Source of the DNA: Posidonia oceanica
Taxonomy: Eukaryota; Streptophyta; Magnoliopsida; Alismatales; Posidoniaceae
Assembly (NCBI GenBank): GCA_037176725.1
Contig: JAZBRS010000060.1
Location: 54,340,001 to 54,404,000 of the forward strand
DNA length: 64,000 nt
Direction of reading: 5' to 3'
The position numbers and the translations under genes are program-made. A model generated the notes under the pieces. That model worked only from the letters and a program-made list of their open reading frames with translations. It was not told the DNA's origin and did no database searches. Below are positions 34,465 to 44,655 of the stretch, piece by piece; the first letter of the stretch is position 1, and every line of letters starts with the position of its first letter.

Positions 34465-36982
34465 GCTTCCCGTTCACCCCACCAGAAAGACCTTCAGTTG
34501 CCAGTGCCAGTGTGAGTAAGCCAGAGAGCCAGAGCCTGTGCAAGAGCGAACTAGAGAGTGAGAGAGCAACATCCAAGGAGAATTCCGGCCCCTTCCCCAT
34601 CCTGTGCGACCCTCCTCCTTCTCCTCTTCACCTTCCAATTCCGAAGAGAAGAGAGAGCAGAAGGGAGTCCTTGACATCCCGGAGTGAAGCCCTCGTCTGA
34701 GCCCAGTCTCCACATCAGAACCTCCTCCAATTTCTTCCTCTGAATTCAGCAAAACTTCCTCTTTCTTTCCCAGCAAACCAAACCCACTTCAAGCCCCCAT
34801 CCTTCTCCCAGTTGTCCCCCCAATCTCACCCAACAACTGGCCATCTTCCTTCACCTTTCTACAGCCATTCCACCACACAAAACACCCTCAGACCACCTGC
34901 AATCCCAACTGAAACCCAAAACTAACTCCATTCACAATTCCCTCCACCACAACTCACTGCTTCCTTCCAAACTCCACCCAGAGATTCACCTGCATCCCAC
35001 CTTTCCAGAGCACCAGGCCTCAAGCCCAGCCATCCCCCACCGACTGCAAACAACACTACAAACACCTATCCCAACTTCGAACCAGAAATCGACCCAATCC
35101 TCAATCCCCCTCCACGCTCTCCAGAAACTCAAGCTAGCCATCCAGCTTCACTCCTCAGACCTCCAGCTTCCTCTCGGAGGGTTCCACTCCACCGGGCGAG
35201 CAGCAGACAAGGCCCCCCACCTCCGGCTGCTTTCAGACAACCCACAAACTCGGATCTTCCGGTCGAGCTGCAGAAGCTTCGTCCGATCGTCTGAGGAGCT
35301 CCAGAAGATCGTCCTGAGGAAGACCCAACCTCCGCGAGTCGCTGGAAGTCTCCGCTGCTACCAGACGACGACCGCCGGCCACCTCCGATCCTGCTGAGGT
35401 CGGGAGCGCACTCCAGACGCGAACACAGGTACTTTCTTACCTCCCCCGCTCTCTCTCTTCCCCCTGCTGCTTTTCCGCCCATCAGAAGCTAGTTCCCAAT
35501 CTTCCAGCACCGTCCTCGACTCGCCGGATGATGCTTCTTCTCCGGCGCCGGCTGCTGTTCCTCCTGATGCTCCGGCCAACAGAACGCCGCTCCGACGGTC
35601 TCCTAAGCTCCGCACAGTCGCCGTCAGTGGCCTCCGCCATCTCACGCCTTTCCAAGCTCCCTGTGCCGGTGGTGGTGAGCTCCGGTGGAATCCTGCTACA
35701 GTGCCAACCACCGCCGGCCAACCACTGTTCAATTATTTTTCTGGTTATATGGTTTCTTTGCAAATATTGCATATCTGCCTTAAGTTTTTCAATTTTTGCA
35801 CTTCAGTCCTCTGTTCATTTAATATGCTTAGTTTTTAATTAAATACCATGCTAAATTGCAACTTTTGTTCTTACTTTTCACTATTTGCCTTTTAGTCCTG
35901 TTACTGTGCCTTTTAGTTATAAAAAGTTTGAGTTTAGCCCCTCTGCTTTCATTTATTGCATATAGGTCCTGCAGTAGATTATTTAATTTAATTGCATATA
36001 GTTTACCTTATAATATTGCATTTCAGACCCCTGTGATTTACTGTTTCTGTATTTAAATCCATTGCACTGTAGGAACTTAGCTGTTATTTCTTATTTTGCA
36101 TACTGCATTGCATTTTTTACCTTCTGCTTTTGCATATTTGCACTTAGGTCCATTTTAAATGGACAGTAACTCTTGCATGCATTTTTGACCCTGTTCTTTT
36201 TAAAAATTGCACTGTGGTCCTGTCCCTTATTTTTCAGAGCATGTTTTCCATACTAAATTGCATTTTCAGCCCCTGCATGATTTCAAAATCACACATAGGT
36301 CCTTGCATCTTTCAAAAATCATGTGAAAAGACCATTTTGCCCCTAGGTTGCATCTTAGCTCCTATGTTTACCAAATTGCATGCAGACCCTCCACTAGTAT
36401 TCTCAGACTCCCCAGAACCCTGTTTTCTAGAAAATTTGCATTTTAGACCCTAGTTTTCTTAAAATTGCTTTCTGATCCCTTTCTGCTTTCGAAACCTCTT
36501 TCAAAGCATACCCTCTTTTCAAAACAGCTTTCTGAGCCTAGTTTTTTGCAAAATGGACCTCTGTCCTCTCCTGTTTTCAAAATCCTTTCCTGTGGACCCC
36601 TGTTTTCTGGAAAATTTGCATTTTTAGCCCCTTTTCTTTTCCAAAATGCTTTCTGAACTCCTGGCTTTTCCCAGTTTCTTCTCTTTGTTTTTTCTTGCTT
36701 TTGCATGCATCCTGCACTCATTTAGTCTTGCATTTTAGCATCTTCTTGCACACACTAAGCACTTTTAGCTCCCTTTCACTTGGGAGGACCTTTTGCACAT
36801 CCCTAGGACCTCCTGAACACCTAGATCTGTTCTTCTCCCCTGTTCTGGCCCTTCTGCCTTGAAGCTGCGATATCTTCCAATCCGGCCGTTGGATCTTCTC
36901 AAGTAAGCTGCCCAGGCGACCGCGGCGAGGCGCTCTTCAGCATGGACCAGACAGATTTCAGATCAGGCTCCCGGATTTCCAG

Positions 36983-37304
36983 GTATGTCCTCCTAAACCC
37001 CTGCATTGCATTTGCATGCCATTTGCATAGTTTTCCTTGTTTTCGCTTTATGTCTCTTTGAGTATGTAGAATAGGGCCTCCCCTTTTTGCTTGTATCTTC
37101 CAATCCTCGTTTCGCGTATTCCTGAGTGTTTTGTGTTGAGTTTTCCCTGGGTTTATCACTTAATGTGACTTTCTTCCCCCTTTTCCACGATCCGATCGCA
37201 TCGCGAGCTTTGGGCAGCATGCGAGACACACCGTGGAACGGTTTAGTGGGAAACAGTCGCTAAGAGGTGGTAATCCCTCCGTTTGCACACTCTCCCCTCT
37301 GTAG
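36983..37304 (+). other. Putative leader intron in the 5' LTR
   Basis: Donor TTTCCAG/GTATGT and acceptor CCCCTCTGTAG/GTCTTCAC, 322 nt, at the same place and nearly the same length as in four other LTRs of the window. A second donor-like site, CACAG/GTACTTTC, is at 35428. Confidence 0.4.
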
Positions 37305-38302
37305 GTCTTCACACCTACTCCGAGTGGTCCTAAACAACGTCTGTTCTTATGCACACGTTGTTCTGCCCCCCCCCTTTTGGCCTCTTTTGATCTTTTCTAC
37401 ATTCTTGCATTCGCATGGCTTTTCTGAGGTTTTTTGCTTCGCTGTTTTGGCACCGTTTCGCATGCCCGCTCTCGCTTTTGCACCGTTTTGCGTGCCTTTT
37501 TGCTTCCTTGCACCGTTTTGCGTGCTTCTTTGCTTCCTTGTCTCGTTTTGCATGCTGCCTTGCTTTTTCGCTTGTTTTGCGTGCCGGTTTCGCTCTTTTG
37601 CGCCGTTTTGCACGCTTTGCTCATTTCTCGTCTAGTTTTGCGTGTTTTACGCCGTTTTTCCCTTGCATGCCGATTGCATTGCATGGTTTTCTCGCTGTTT
37701 CGCTTTTTCGCCTGCATTTGCATATAGGGCTGTGATGCTTACTGCCTGGAGTTCTCACGAGCTAGGTTTCGCCTAATTCGGAACACAGACAGCGTAGCTG
37801 AGCACTTAGAGAGCACGTTTACTTCCCTGCTTTGTTTCTTCCCACTTAGAGCACACCTTGAGCATTCATTTAGGCATTTATAGGCACATAGGCATTCAAT
37901 CCTGCATCTTTCTGCGTATGCGAGCGTAAGCCTAGAAAGACCGATTCTCAAGCGTGTCGGGGGTACCTAACACCTTCCCCGCGCGTAACAGGAGTCCTTA
38001 CCCTGTCTTTTGGCCCGCAATGACTGTACTGCCCTTATCCTAGGCTAGAGTCATCTCATTTGCATTTGTTTGCATTTGTTTTCCTTTGCATTGCTTTGCT
38101 TTGCATTTCTTGCTCGGTTTTGCGTGTTAATTCACGCATTTCCCCGGTTTTCCTTGTCTCCCGTTAATAGACATGGTGGCGACTCTGATTGGTCTTATCT
38201 TTCCTTTTTTCCTCGATTCCAAGTGTTTTCGAGTTGAGCCTCTTCCTCGGATCTCAATCGCCGCTGAATCAGCGAGCCTGATTCCGATCGGGATCGCTAC
38301 AG

Positions 38303-38320
38303 TGGCGACTCCGCTAGGGA
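38303..38320 (+). other. Primer binding site of element #3 (tRNA-Arg)
   Basis: TGGCGACTCCGCTAGGGA, one base after the 5' LTR. It complements the 3' end of plant tRNA-Arg(ACG) at 17 of 18 positions, from my knowledge of that tRNA. Confidence 0.88.
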
Positions 38321-39633
38321 ATAGACTAGACTCCGGCTTTCGTTCCCGGCTTTTCGCTCGCTTGTTTTGCAGCTTTGTTTGCCTTGTGTGCCTTCCTCGC
38401 CTGTTTTGCTCGCTTTTCTATGCAAACTCCTAGCAAGTCGCTTCGTGGCTACTTTGCTTAGGTTTTTGCACCTCTTTTGTCTCGGTTTGCGCTTTCCTTT
38501 GCTTGGCTTCGCTTGTTTGCTTGTTTATTTACTTATTGCCTTGCTTATGCCCCTATTTCTTTTACAGTCTGCTTACTTTTACCTTGCTTTACCTTACTTA
38601 CTCATTATTGCTTTAATTCTTGCGCATTGCATGTCTACATACTTTGTTTGGCTAAAATACATGCTTTTTGAACGTTGAATGCTTCTTTTACACTCTTGCT
38701 ATGTCACTACACACGCACATACTATGCTTACATGCCTTTTGACTTGATGAATGTTTCCTTTTCACCATCATATTCACAAACACTCGCACATGCCATGAAC
38801 ATGCCTTTTGTTGTGCTGTATGATGATTGCTTGCCATTTTGACTGATTTTCTTCCCTTTTGCACTTGCCATGCTTAGGATAGTAGAGACCTGTCTGCTTC
38901 CCCCATGGTTAACTAAAAAATGTAAGTAAAAAGAACTTCTAGGGGCAACTAGAGACTACAAACAATCTTTCACTCCCTTTGGTTAATAAAATGTGCAAGA
39001 TAAAAAACTCTAATCATTTTGCATAAGCATCATATAGGGCATGCATTCTTCTCCTCTGAGTCCACCTACTAGTCTGCGAAGGACGGTTCCGGCCTCTTGT
39101 TCCACTGCTTTGGGCGTGGCATAAGTTGGTCGGTCCGTCCCCTCCTTGTCCGGGGGTCGTGTCGGTGTTAGTAGAGGGTACCACCTACGCTTTGGCGGGG
39201 TAGAGGCCACCAACGCACCACCCTGTCATTACCTGAGCTTTGGGCCGGGAGTTAGACAGGGGACCTACTTTTTCTGACCTGAGTCGGTGACCCGTACATC
39301 AAGGGATACCCGGAGTAGACAGCCTTGCTAGGAAACACTAGTTAGGTAAGGGGGGCATACTAGAAAGCATGCACGTCATTCATGCCACTTAACTAACTCA
39401 TTTGCATTCATCTTTTAGTTTCTAACCCTAATTTCCTTCTGTTGTGTCAGCGTGATCGGTAAGCGAGTTTCCCTTTGCCAGAGCTCGAGTATCGACCCTC
39501 GTTGACCCCCTTTTGCGACTTAGTTCGCGACCATTCCCCTTCCGAGCTATCCGCACTTGCGACGATAGCTCCTCTTAGGAAGCACCGCTTGAATACTCGT
39601 CGCAGCCCTGTTCTCACACGCTCTAGGTCAGCG
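38321..39633 (+). mobile_element. Leader of element #3, no gene
   Basis: Non-coding stretch between PBS and gag. Near 38430-38460 it has CTAGCAAGTCGCTTCGTGGC, a decayed PBS-like repeat. 39030-39390 is a block conserved in the leaders of elements #1, #2 and #4 (see findings). Confidence 0.8.
39030..39390 (+). promoter_or_regulatory. Conserved leader block
   Basis: A G/C-rich stretch with GGTCGTGTCGGTGTTAGTAG, CTTTGGCGGGG and AGTTAGACAGGGGACC words, also present at 14931-15260 (+), 8270-8465 (-) and 62760-63010 (-). It is the only leader part conserved in all four. Its place before gag suits an RNA packaging or dimerisation signal; that role is inferred. Confidence 0.5.
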
Positions 39634-41014
39634 ATGGCCCAGTACGTTAGTGAGTCTTCTTTTACTCCTGTCACGGAGGGTGTTTCCGTTCTGGCCCCTC
39701 CTATTGCTCTTTCTGTCCCCCTTGTTCCCCCTCCGACGCCAGGGTTTCCTCCTCTGACGTCTCTAGGTTCTCAGTACACCCCGGGATAGTGGCAAGCCTC
39801 CCTTCCTCCGGATCCGGTCGTCGAGTCTATCTTGACGGCCGTTACCCACGTCCCGGAGACGCCACTGCCCCCTTCGTACCAGGGATACGTCGCTTTCGAC
39901 ATCCCTTCCACCGCTGCTGCGACCTTTTCTGTAGAAACCTTCCGTCCCGGACCATCTGTGTCCGTGCCCCTTGCTTCTCAATCCCCGCCGGCACTGCACT
40001 TCAGCGTCCCCACTGCCGAGACGCCCGAAGCGCAGTACCAGCACCTGATGGAGCTTGCCCAGAGACTGCAGGGCATGGCTCTATCAGTTCGTCCTTCTTC
40101 TATCTCTGTCGTCCCTGAGGTTCCTCCGAGGCCAGTTCCTGCATTTCATGCATCAACCTCTGCACCTCCGCCTCGACCATCGTCGCAACTGCTCACGGTT
40201 CCGACGATGGGGGCTCGTTTACCGCCTCCTCCTGCACAACACTTGGCACAGCATGCTCCACTTCCTTCTGGTGGTCAACCCTTTGGACCGGCTGGAGCCC
40301 AGTACCTCACTGGCTCACTGTCTGGCACCCCGCCCGTACAGCAACTGGTGCTCCGTCATCCTCCCCCTATCCCAGCACAGCATGGCATTTATTCTTCTCC
40401 TCTTCATCAGGTCCTGCATACACTCCTGCATACACTATCCCCCAGCACGGATACGCTGGCCATCCCATTGCTCCACCAGGCGACGCTATGGTAGATCCGG
40501 AGGAGCACTTAGGTGCGACCCATTCGGCGTATGTGCTCACTACCCCTGCTGATCCCTCTCCTACAGCAGCAATCCCAGACCCCATCAATAACCGGATGGA
40601 CGTCTTGGAGAAGGCACTACGACTAGTGCAGGGTACCGAGCACCAGACCTACCAATTCCGGGACCTCTATTGCTTTCCAGAGGCGGTACTCCCTCCGAAG
40701 TTTAAAATCCCGGACTTCGAGAAGTATAATGGTAGGGGCTGCCCCGTAGCACACCTGAAGGCGTATTGCGGTGATCTCGCTCAGCTTCAGGCTGACGAGA
40801 GGTTGCTGATCCGCTTGTTCCAGAAGAGTTTGACCGGGCCGGCACTCAAGTGGTTCACATCACTCGATATGTCAGCCATCAAGACTTGGAACGACCTCAG
40901 TCAGGTGTTTCCGTTCTGGCCCCTCCGATTGCTCTTTCTGTCCCCCTTGTTCCCCCTCCGACGCCAGGGTTTCCTCCTCTGACGTCTCTAGGTTCTCAGT
41001 ACACCCCGGGATAG
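39634..41014 (+). pseudogene. gag: gag N-terminal part of element #3, broken
   Basis: The likely gag start is the ATG at 39634 (MAQYVSES..., matching the MAQ start of element #1 at 62485). The frame is halted by an in-frame TAG at 39787-39789, reads on in the same frame to 40494, and then shifts near 40410 to the frame that encodes the capsid core (MVDPEEH... from 40488). In the first copy of a 1225-bp duplication the core is cut at 40905, where it fuses out of frame to a repeat of the N-terminal part. A protein made from this start would be short. The proline-rich N-terminal part resembles that of other Tat elements in composition only. Confidence 0.75.
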
Positions 41015-42130
41015 TGGCAAGCCTCCCTTCCTCCGGATCCGGTCGTCGAGTCTATCTTGACGGCCGTTACCCACGTCCCGGAGACGCCACTGCCCCCTTC
41101 GTACCAGGGATACGTCGCTTTCGACATCCCTTCCACCGCTGCTGCGACCTTTTCTGTAGAAACCTTCCGTCCCGGACCATCTGTGTCCGTGCCCCTTGCT
41201 TCTCAATCCCCGCCGGCACTGCACTTCAGCGTCCCCACTGCCGAGACGCCCGAAGCGCAGTACCAGCACCTGATGGAGCTTGCCCAGAGACTGCAGGGCA
41301 TGGCTCTATCAGTTCGTCCTTCTTCTATCTCTGTCGTCCCTGAGGTTCCTCCGAGGCCAGTTCCTGCATTTCATGCATCAACCTCTGCACCTCCGCCTCG
41401 ACCATCGTCGCAACTGCTCACGGTTCCGACGATGGGGGCTCGTTTACCGCCTCCTCCTGCACAACACTTGGCACAGCATGCTCCACTTCCTTCTGGTGGT
41501 CAACCCTTTGGACCGGCTGGAGCCCAGTACCTCACTGGCTCACTGTCTGGCACCCCGCCCGTACAGCAACTGGTGCTCCGTCATCCTCCCCCTATCCCAG
41601 CACAGCATGGCATTTATTCTTCTCCTCTTCATCAGGTCCTGCATACACTCCTGCATACACTATCCCCCAGCACGGATACGCTGGCCATCCCATTGCTCCA
41701 CCAGGCGACGCTATGGTAGATCCGGAGGAGCACTTAGGTGCGACCCATTCGGCGTATGTGCTCACTACCCCTGCTGATCCCTCTCCTACAGCAGCAATCC
41801 CAGACCCCATCAATAACCGGATGGACGTCTTGGAGAAGGCACTACGACTAGTGCAGGGTACCGAGCACCAGACCTACCAATTCCGGGACCTCTATTGCTT
41901 TCCAGAGGCGGTACTCCCTCCGAAGTTTAAAATCCCGGACTTCGAGAAGTATAATGGTAGGGGCTGCCCCGTAGCACACCTGAAGGCGTATTGCGGTGAT
42001 CTCGCTCAGCTTCAGGCTGACGAGAGGTTGCTGATCCGCTTGTTCCAGAAGAGTTTGACCGGGCCGGCACTCAAGTGGTTCACATCACTCGATATGTCAG
42101 CCATCAAGACTTGGAACGACCTCAGTCAGG
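39681..42130 (+). repeat. 1225-bp tandem duplication within gag
   Basis: 39681-40905 and 40906-42130 are identical by eye except for one base (T at 39702, G at 40927). The junctions share a short similarity (GGTGTTTCC at 39679 and GGCGTTCCT at 42129). Both copies carry the same TAG and frameshift, so those lesions came first. A collapsed or duplicated assembly is possible but the single difference argues that both copies are real. Confidence 0.9.
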
Positions 42131-44655
42131 CGTTCCTGGAGCAATACTCCTTCAACCTCGATCTTGTCCCAAAGAGGGCGGACTTGATCGCCATCAAGCA
42201 GAACTCTGGCGAGCCGTTCGGGGAGTACGTCGGCCGCTGGCGCGTCCTTGCCTCTCAGGTTCGAGATAGACCCTCTGACGAGGAATCTATCGAGATTGTC
42301 ATCAAAGGGGCGCAGCCGTCTCTCGGGGCTCTACTTAGCATTCAGCCAGTCACTACTTTCGCGGCACTCATCAGAGCTGGAGCGCGCGTAGAGAGTTCTT
42401 TGCGGAGTGGCAACTTCCCAGCTCTCTCTGCGTTCGCTAAGCAGGCAGCGATAAGCAGCAACAGTGTCAACAGCAGCACCTTCAACAACAACAACAGCGG
42501 CAGCAACAACAACCGCCTGAAGAGGAAAGACTCGCCGAAACCCGCTGTTGCATTCGTCGATTCTCCTGCTGTGCCTGTTCGCTTGCCATCTCGGCCTGCC
42601 CCAGCTCAGATGGTGTACGCTCCTGCACCTAGGAACCCACACACACCGCACATCACTACCACCGCTAGACCGGTCTATCCTGCCGCACCGGTCCAGCAAG
42701 GCTCACACCCAAGGCAAAGAAGACCACCCGCTGAGAGGAGGAATTTCACCCCACTGGTGGAACCACTCACGAACATCTTGCCGAAGGTGGCATCGCTCCT
42801 GAAGTTCCCGGAGGTTCGTCTGCTGCCAAGCCCTCCGTCGCATTGGTTTAGGCCGGACCTCTTCTGCAATTTCCATCGAAGTGTCGGGCATTTGACGGAT
42901 AATTGCTTCTCCTTGCAGAACGCAATTCAGGACCTGATCGAATTGGGGACGATTGTGATCGACACGCACGAGGCTTCCACTCAGGCACGCACTCATGCAT
43001 CTGCATCCCCAGCTGTTCCCCTGCATTCTGGCATCGTCCGCCAACCTTTACCGGAGCACTCTTATCCGGGAGGGGCGGGAACCTCAGGCGTCCACTCTGT
43101 CTTTCCTTCTGGGCCTGCTACCTCTGTAGTAGACCCTTCTGATCTTATCTCTGACATCTCTGAGCCTTTCCCAGTCATTCTCTATCTTGCGGCAGTTGCC
43201 GGCTCCGAGTCGGGAATCCATTTGATCCGACCGCATGCTAGGCCGGAGCGCCCTCTCGCACCTCCTACCATGCTCCCTCAGGCTCAATCCCCTGTACACC
43301 TCTTAGCTAGAGCCCAGCCTAGTTCTCCCATTCACCTTTTAGGGCAGCCTCAGCTACACCTTCTAGGCAGACCTCAACCTGTCCCAGCCTTCCCACCCCA
43401 ACAACCATACCCACTAGATAGACCTCAACATCCTATAGGTCCCCCTGTAACCCCTCCTGTGCTCGCAGCACAGGCTCCAGTCGTCATTAATTTGACCCTG
43501 GACACCCATCGCGTCCCTTACAGCTACGCCACAGAAATGTGCGCGGAAGTAACGCAATCGGGGAGGGTTTATAGGCCCCCAGCACCGGCAACTAGGCCAA
43601 CTCACCCTGGACCTGTTATACCCCCACCCTCGGGCCAACCCTTAGCAGATCCAGCCCCAGATCAGCCCGTAGCTAGCCAAGCCCCTAGCCAGCCTGTAGT
43701 AACCCAGCTTCCTGCCACTACCCCTTTAGAACCTGCTAGAATCACCCCTCCAGCTGCTAGGAGAAGCCAACCTAAAGCAGACCTAACTTCCCAGCTTAAG
43801 AAGGTCAAAGCCGACATCTCCATTTGGGATTTGATCCACACTTCTGCCGAGCACCGCGAGGCTTTTCTTCGTGTGTTCCAGGCTGCTCGTGTGTCCCAGT
43901 CCATTGAGCCTTCTGCCTTGGAGAGCATGGTTGGGTTAATCGCGGAGCCCCAGGTCATCTCTTTTACGAGTGATGAGCTGCCTCCGGCGGGGATTAATCA
44001 CAACCAGCCCCTATTCGTCACGGTGCAGTTCAAAAGCTTTCGCATTCCCCTAACACTGGTTGATAACGGGTCAGGCCTTAATGTCTGCCCCTTGCGTACA
44101 GCAACCAAGCTCGGATTCAAAGCCGAGGATATCACGCCAGCCGTGAAGGGAATGACTGCTTTTGACAACACTCACCATGACGCTCTAGGGATTCTGATTA
44201 TCCCTCTGGCTATCGGTCCGGTCGTCTTCGACGTAGAATTCTATGTCGTCGACTTGAAGCCTAACTTCAATCTTCTGCTTGGGTGCCCTTGGCTTCACAA
44301 GCATCAGGTCCTTCCTTCGACCCTCCATCGAATGATAAAGTACCGTCGTGGCGATTATGTCATTGTCGTCATGGCGGAGAACTTTGAGAAGGAGCGGATT
44401 GAAGCAGTCTCTCTTGTGTCTTCGCAATCCATCCCGTTTGACCCCGAGACTTCTGAAGCCCTCTATCGCGTTAACCGGTGCGAGCCAGTTAACTTCGTTC
44501 CTGATCTTGAACGTGTCAACTCCTTGACCGTTCACAATAACCCCTTTCGAATGGTCGAGAATGTATGTCACAGGTGGGGTTACACAAAGGGTACGCCGCT
44601 CGGGCGTCACGGCCAAGGGATCGCTACAGTGGCGACTCTGCTGGGCCGATCGTAG
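41713..44655 (+). CDS. gag-pro: gag capsid/nucleocapsid and protease polyprotein, element #3
   Basis: 980 residues from the first ATG of the intact frame; the true gag start lies upstream but is disrupted. Residues about 85-203 are the capsid core (LFQKSLTGPALKWF, FLEQYSF, GEYVGRWR). About 250-280 is Ser/Asn-rich. Residues 385-398 are a CX2HX4HX4C zinc knuckle (CNFHRSVGHLTDNC) that would bind the RNA. About 540-740 is proline/alanine-rich. The aspartic protease has its active site at D784 (LVDNGSGLNVCP) and the protein ends in a G-patch-like stretch (GYTKGTPLGRHGQGI, residues about 955-969). The last codons are encoded by a PBS-like segment (44623-44645) that shifts the frame; RT continues in another frame. 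Gag forms the particle and the protease processes it. Confidence 0.85.
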   Translation: MVDPEEHLGATHSAYVLTTPADPSPTAAIPDPINNRMDVLEKALRLVQGTEHQTYQFRDLYCFPEAVLPPKFKIPDFEKYNGRGCPVAHLKAYCGDLAQLQADERLLIRLFQKSLTGPALKWFTSLDMSAIKTWNDLSQAFLEQYSFNLDLVPKRADLIAIKQNSGEPFGEYVGRWRVLASQVRDRPSDEESIEIVIKGAQPSLGALLSIQPVTTFAALIRAGARVESSLRSGNFPALSAFAKQAAISSNSVNSSTFNNNNSGSNNNRLKRKDSPKPAVAFVDSPAVPVRLPSRPAPAQMVYAPAPRNPHTPHITTTARPVYPAAPVQQGSHPRQRRPPAERRNFTPLVEPLTNILPKVASLLKFPEVRLLPSPPSHWFRPDLFCNFHRSVGHLTDNCFSLQNAIQDLIELGTIVIDTHEASTQARTHASASPAVPLHSGIVRQPLPEHSYPGGAGTSGVHSVFPSGPATSVVDPSDLISDISEPFPVILYLAAVAGSESGIHLIRPHARPERPLAPPTMLPQAQSPVHLLARAQPSSPIHLLGQPQLHLLGRPQPVPAFPPQQPYPLDRPQHPIGPPVTPPVLAAQAPVVINLTLDTHRVPYSYATEMCAEVTQSGRVYRPPAPATRPTHPGPVIPPPSGQPLADPAPDQPVASQAPSQPVVTQLPATTPLEPARITPPAARRSQPKADLTSQLKKVKADISIWDLIHTSAEHREAFLRVFQAARVSQSIEPSALESMVGLIAEPQVISFTSDELPPAGINHNQPLFVTVQFKSFRIPLTLVDNGSGLNVCPLRTATKLGFKAEDITPAVKGMTAFDNTHHDALGILIIPLAIGPVVFDVEFYVVDLKPNFNLLLGCPWLHKHQVLPSTLHRMIKYRRGDYVIVVMAENFEKERIEAVSLVSSQSIPFDPETSEALYRVNRCEPVNFVPDLERVNSLTVHNNPFRMVENVCHRWGYTKGTPLGRHGQGIATVATLLGRS

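Larger units (their letters stand above)
32556..38301 (+). mobile_element. 5' LTR of element #3 (5746 bp)
   Basis: Starts TGTTGACACCCCATCTTGAC, ends GATCGGGATCGCTACA; the PBS follows after one base. Blocks in order: A/T- and pyrimidine-rich part to about 34150, GC-rich part with TATA box (34460), TTGCAT-type repeats 35760-36700, CCTAGGACCTCC block (36805), splice pair 36983/37304, 30-bp repeats 37440-37640, conserved box 37931-38000, and a tail with a PBS-like TGGTGGCGACTCTG at about 38175. If the TATA box is used, U3 is about 1.9 kb and R plus U5 about 3.8 kb, so the RNA would have an unusually long leader. Confidence 0.95.
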
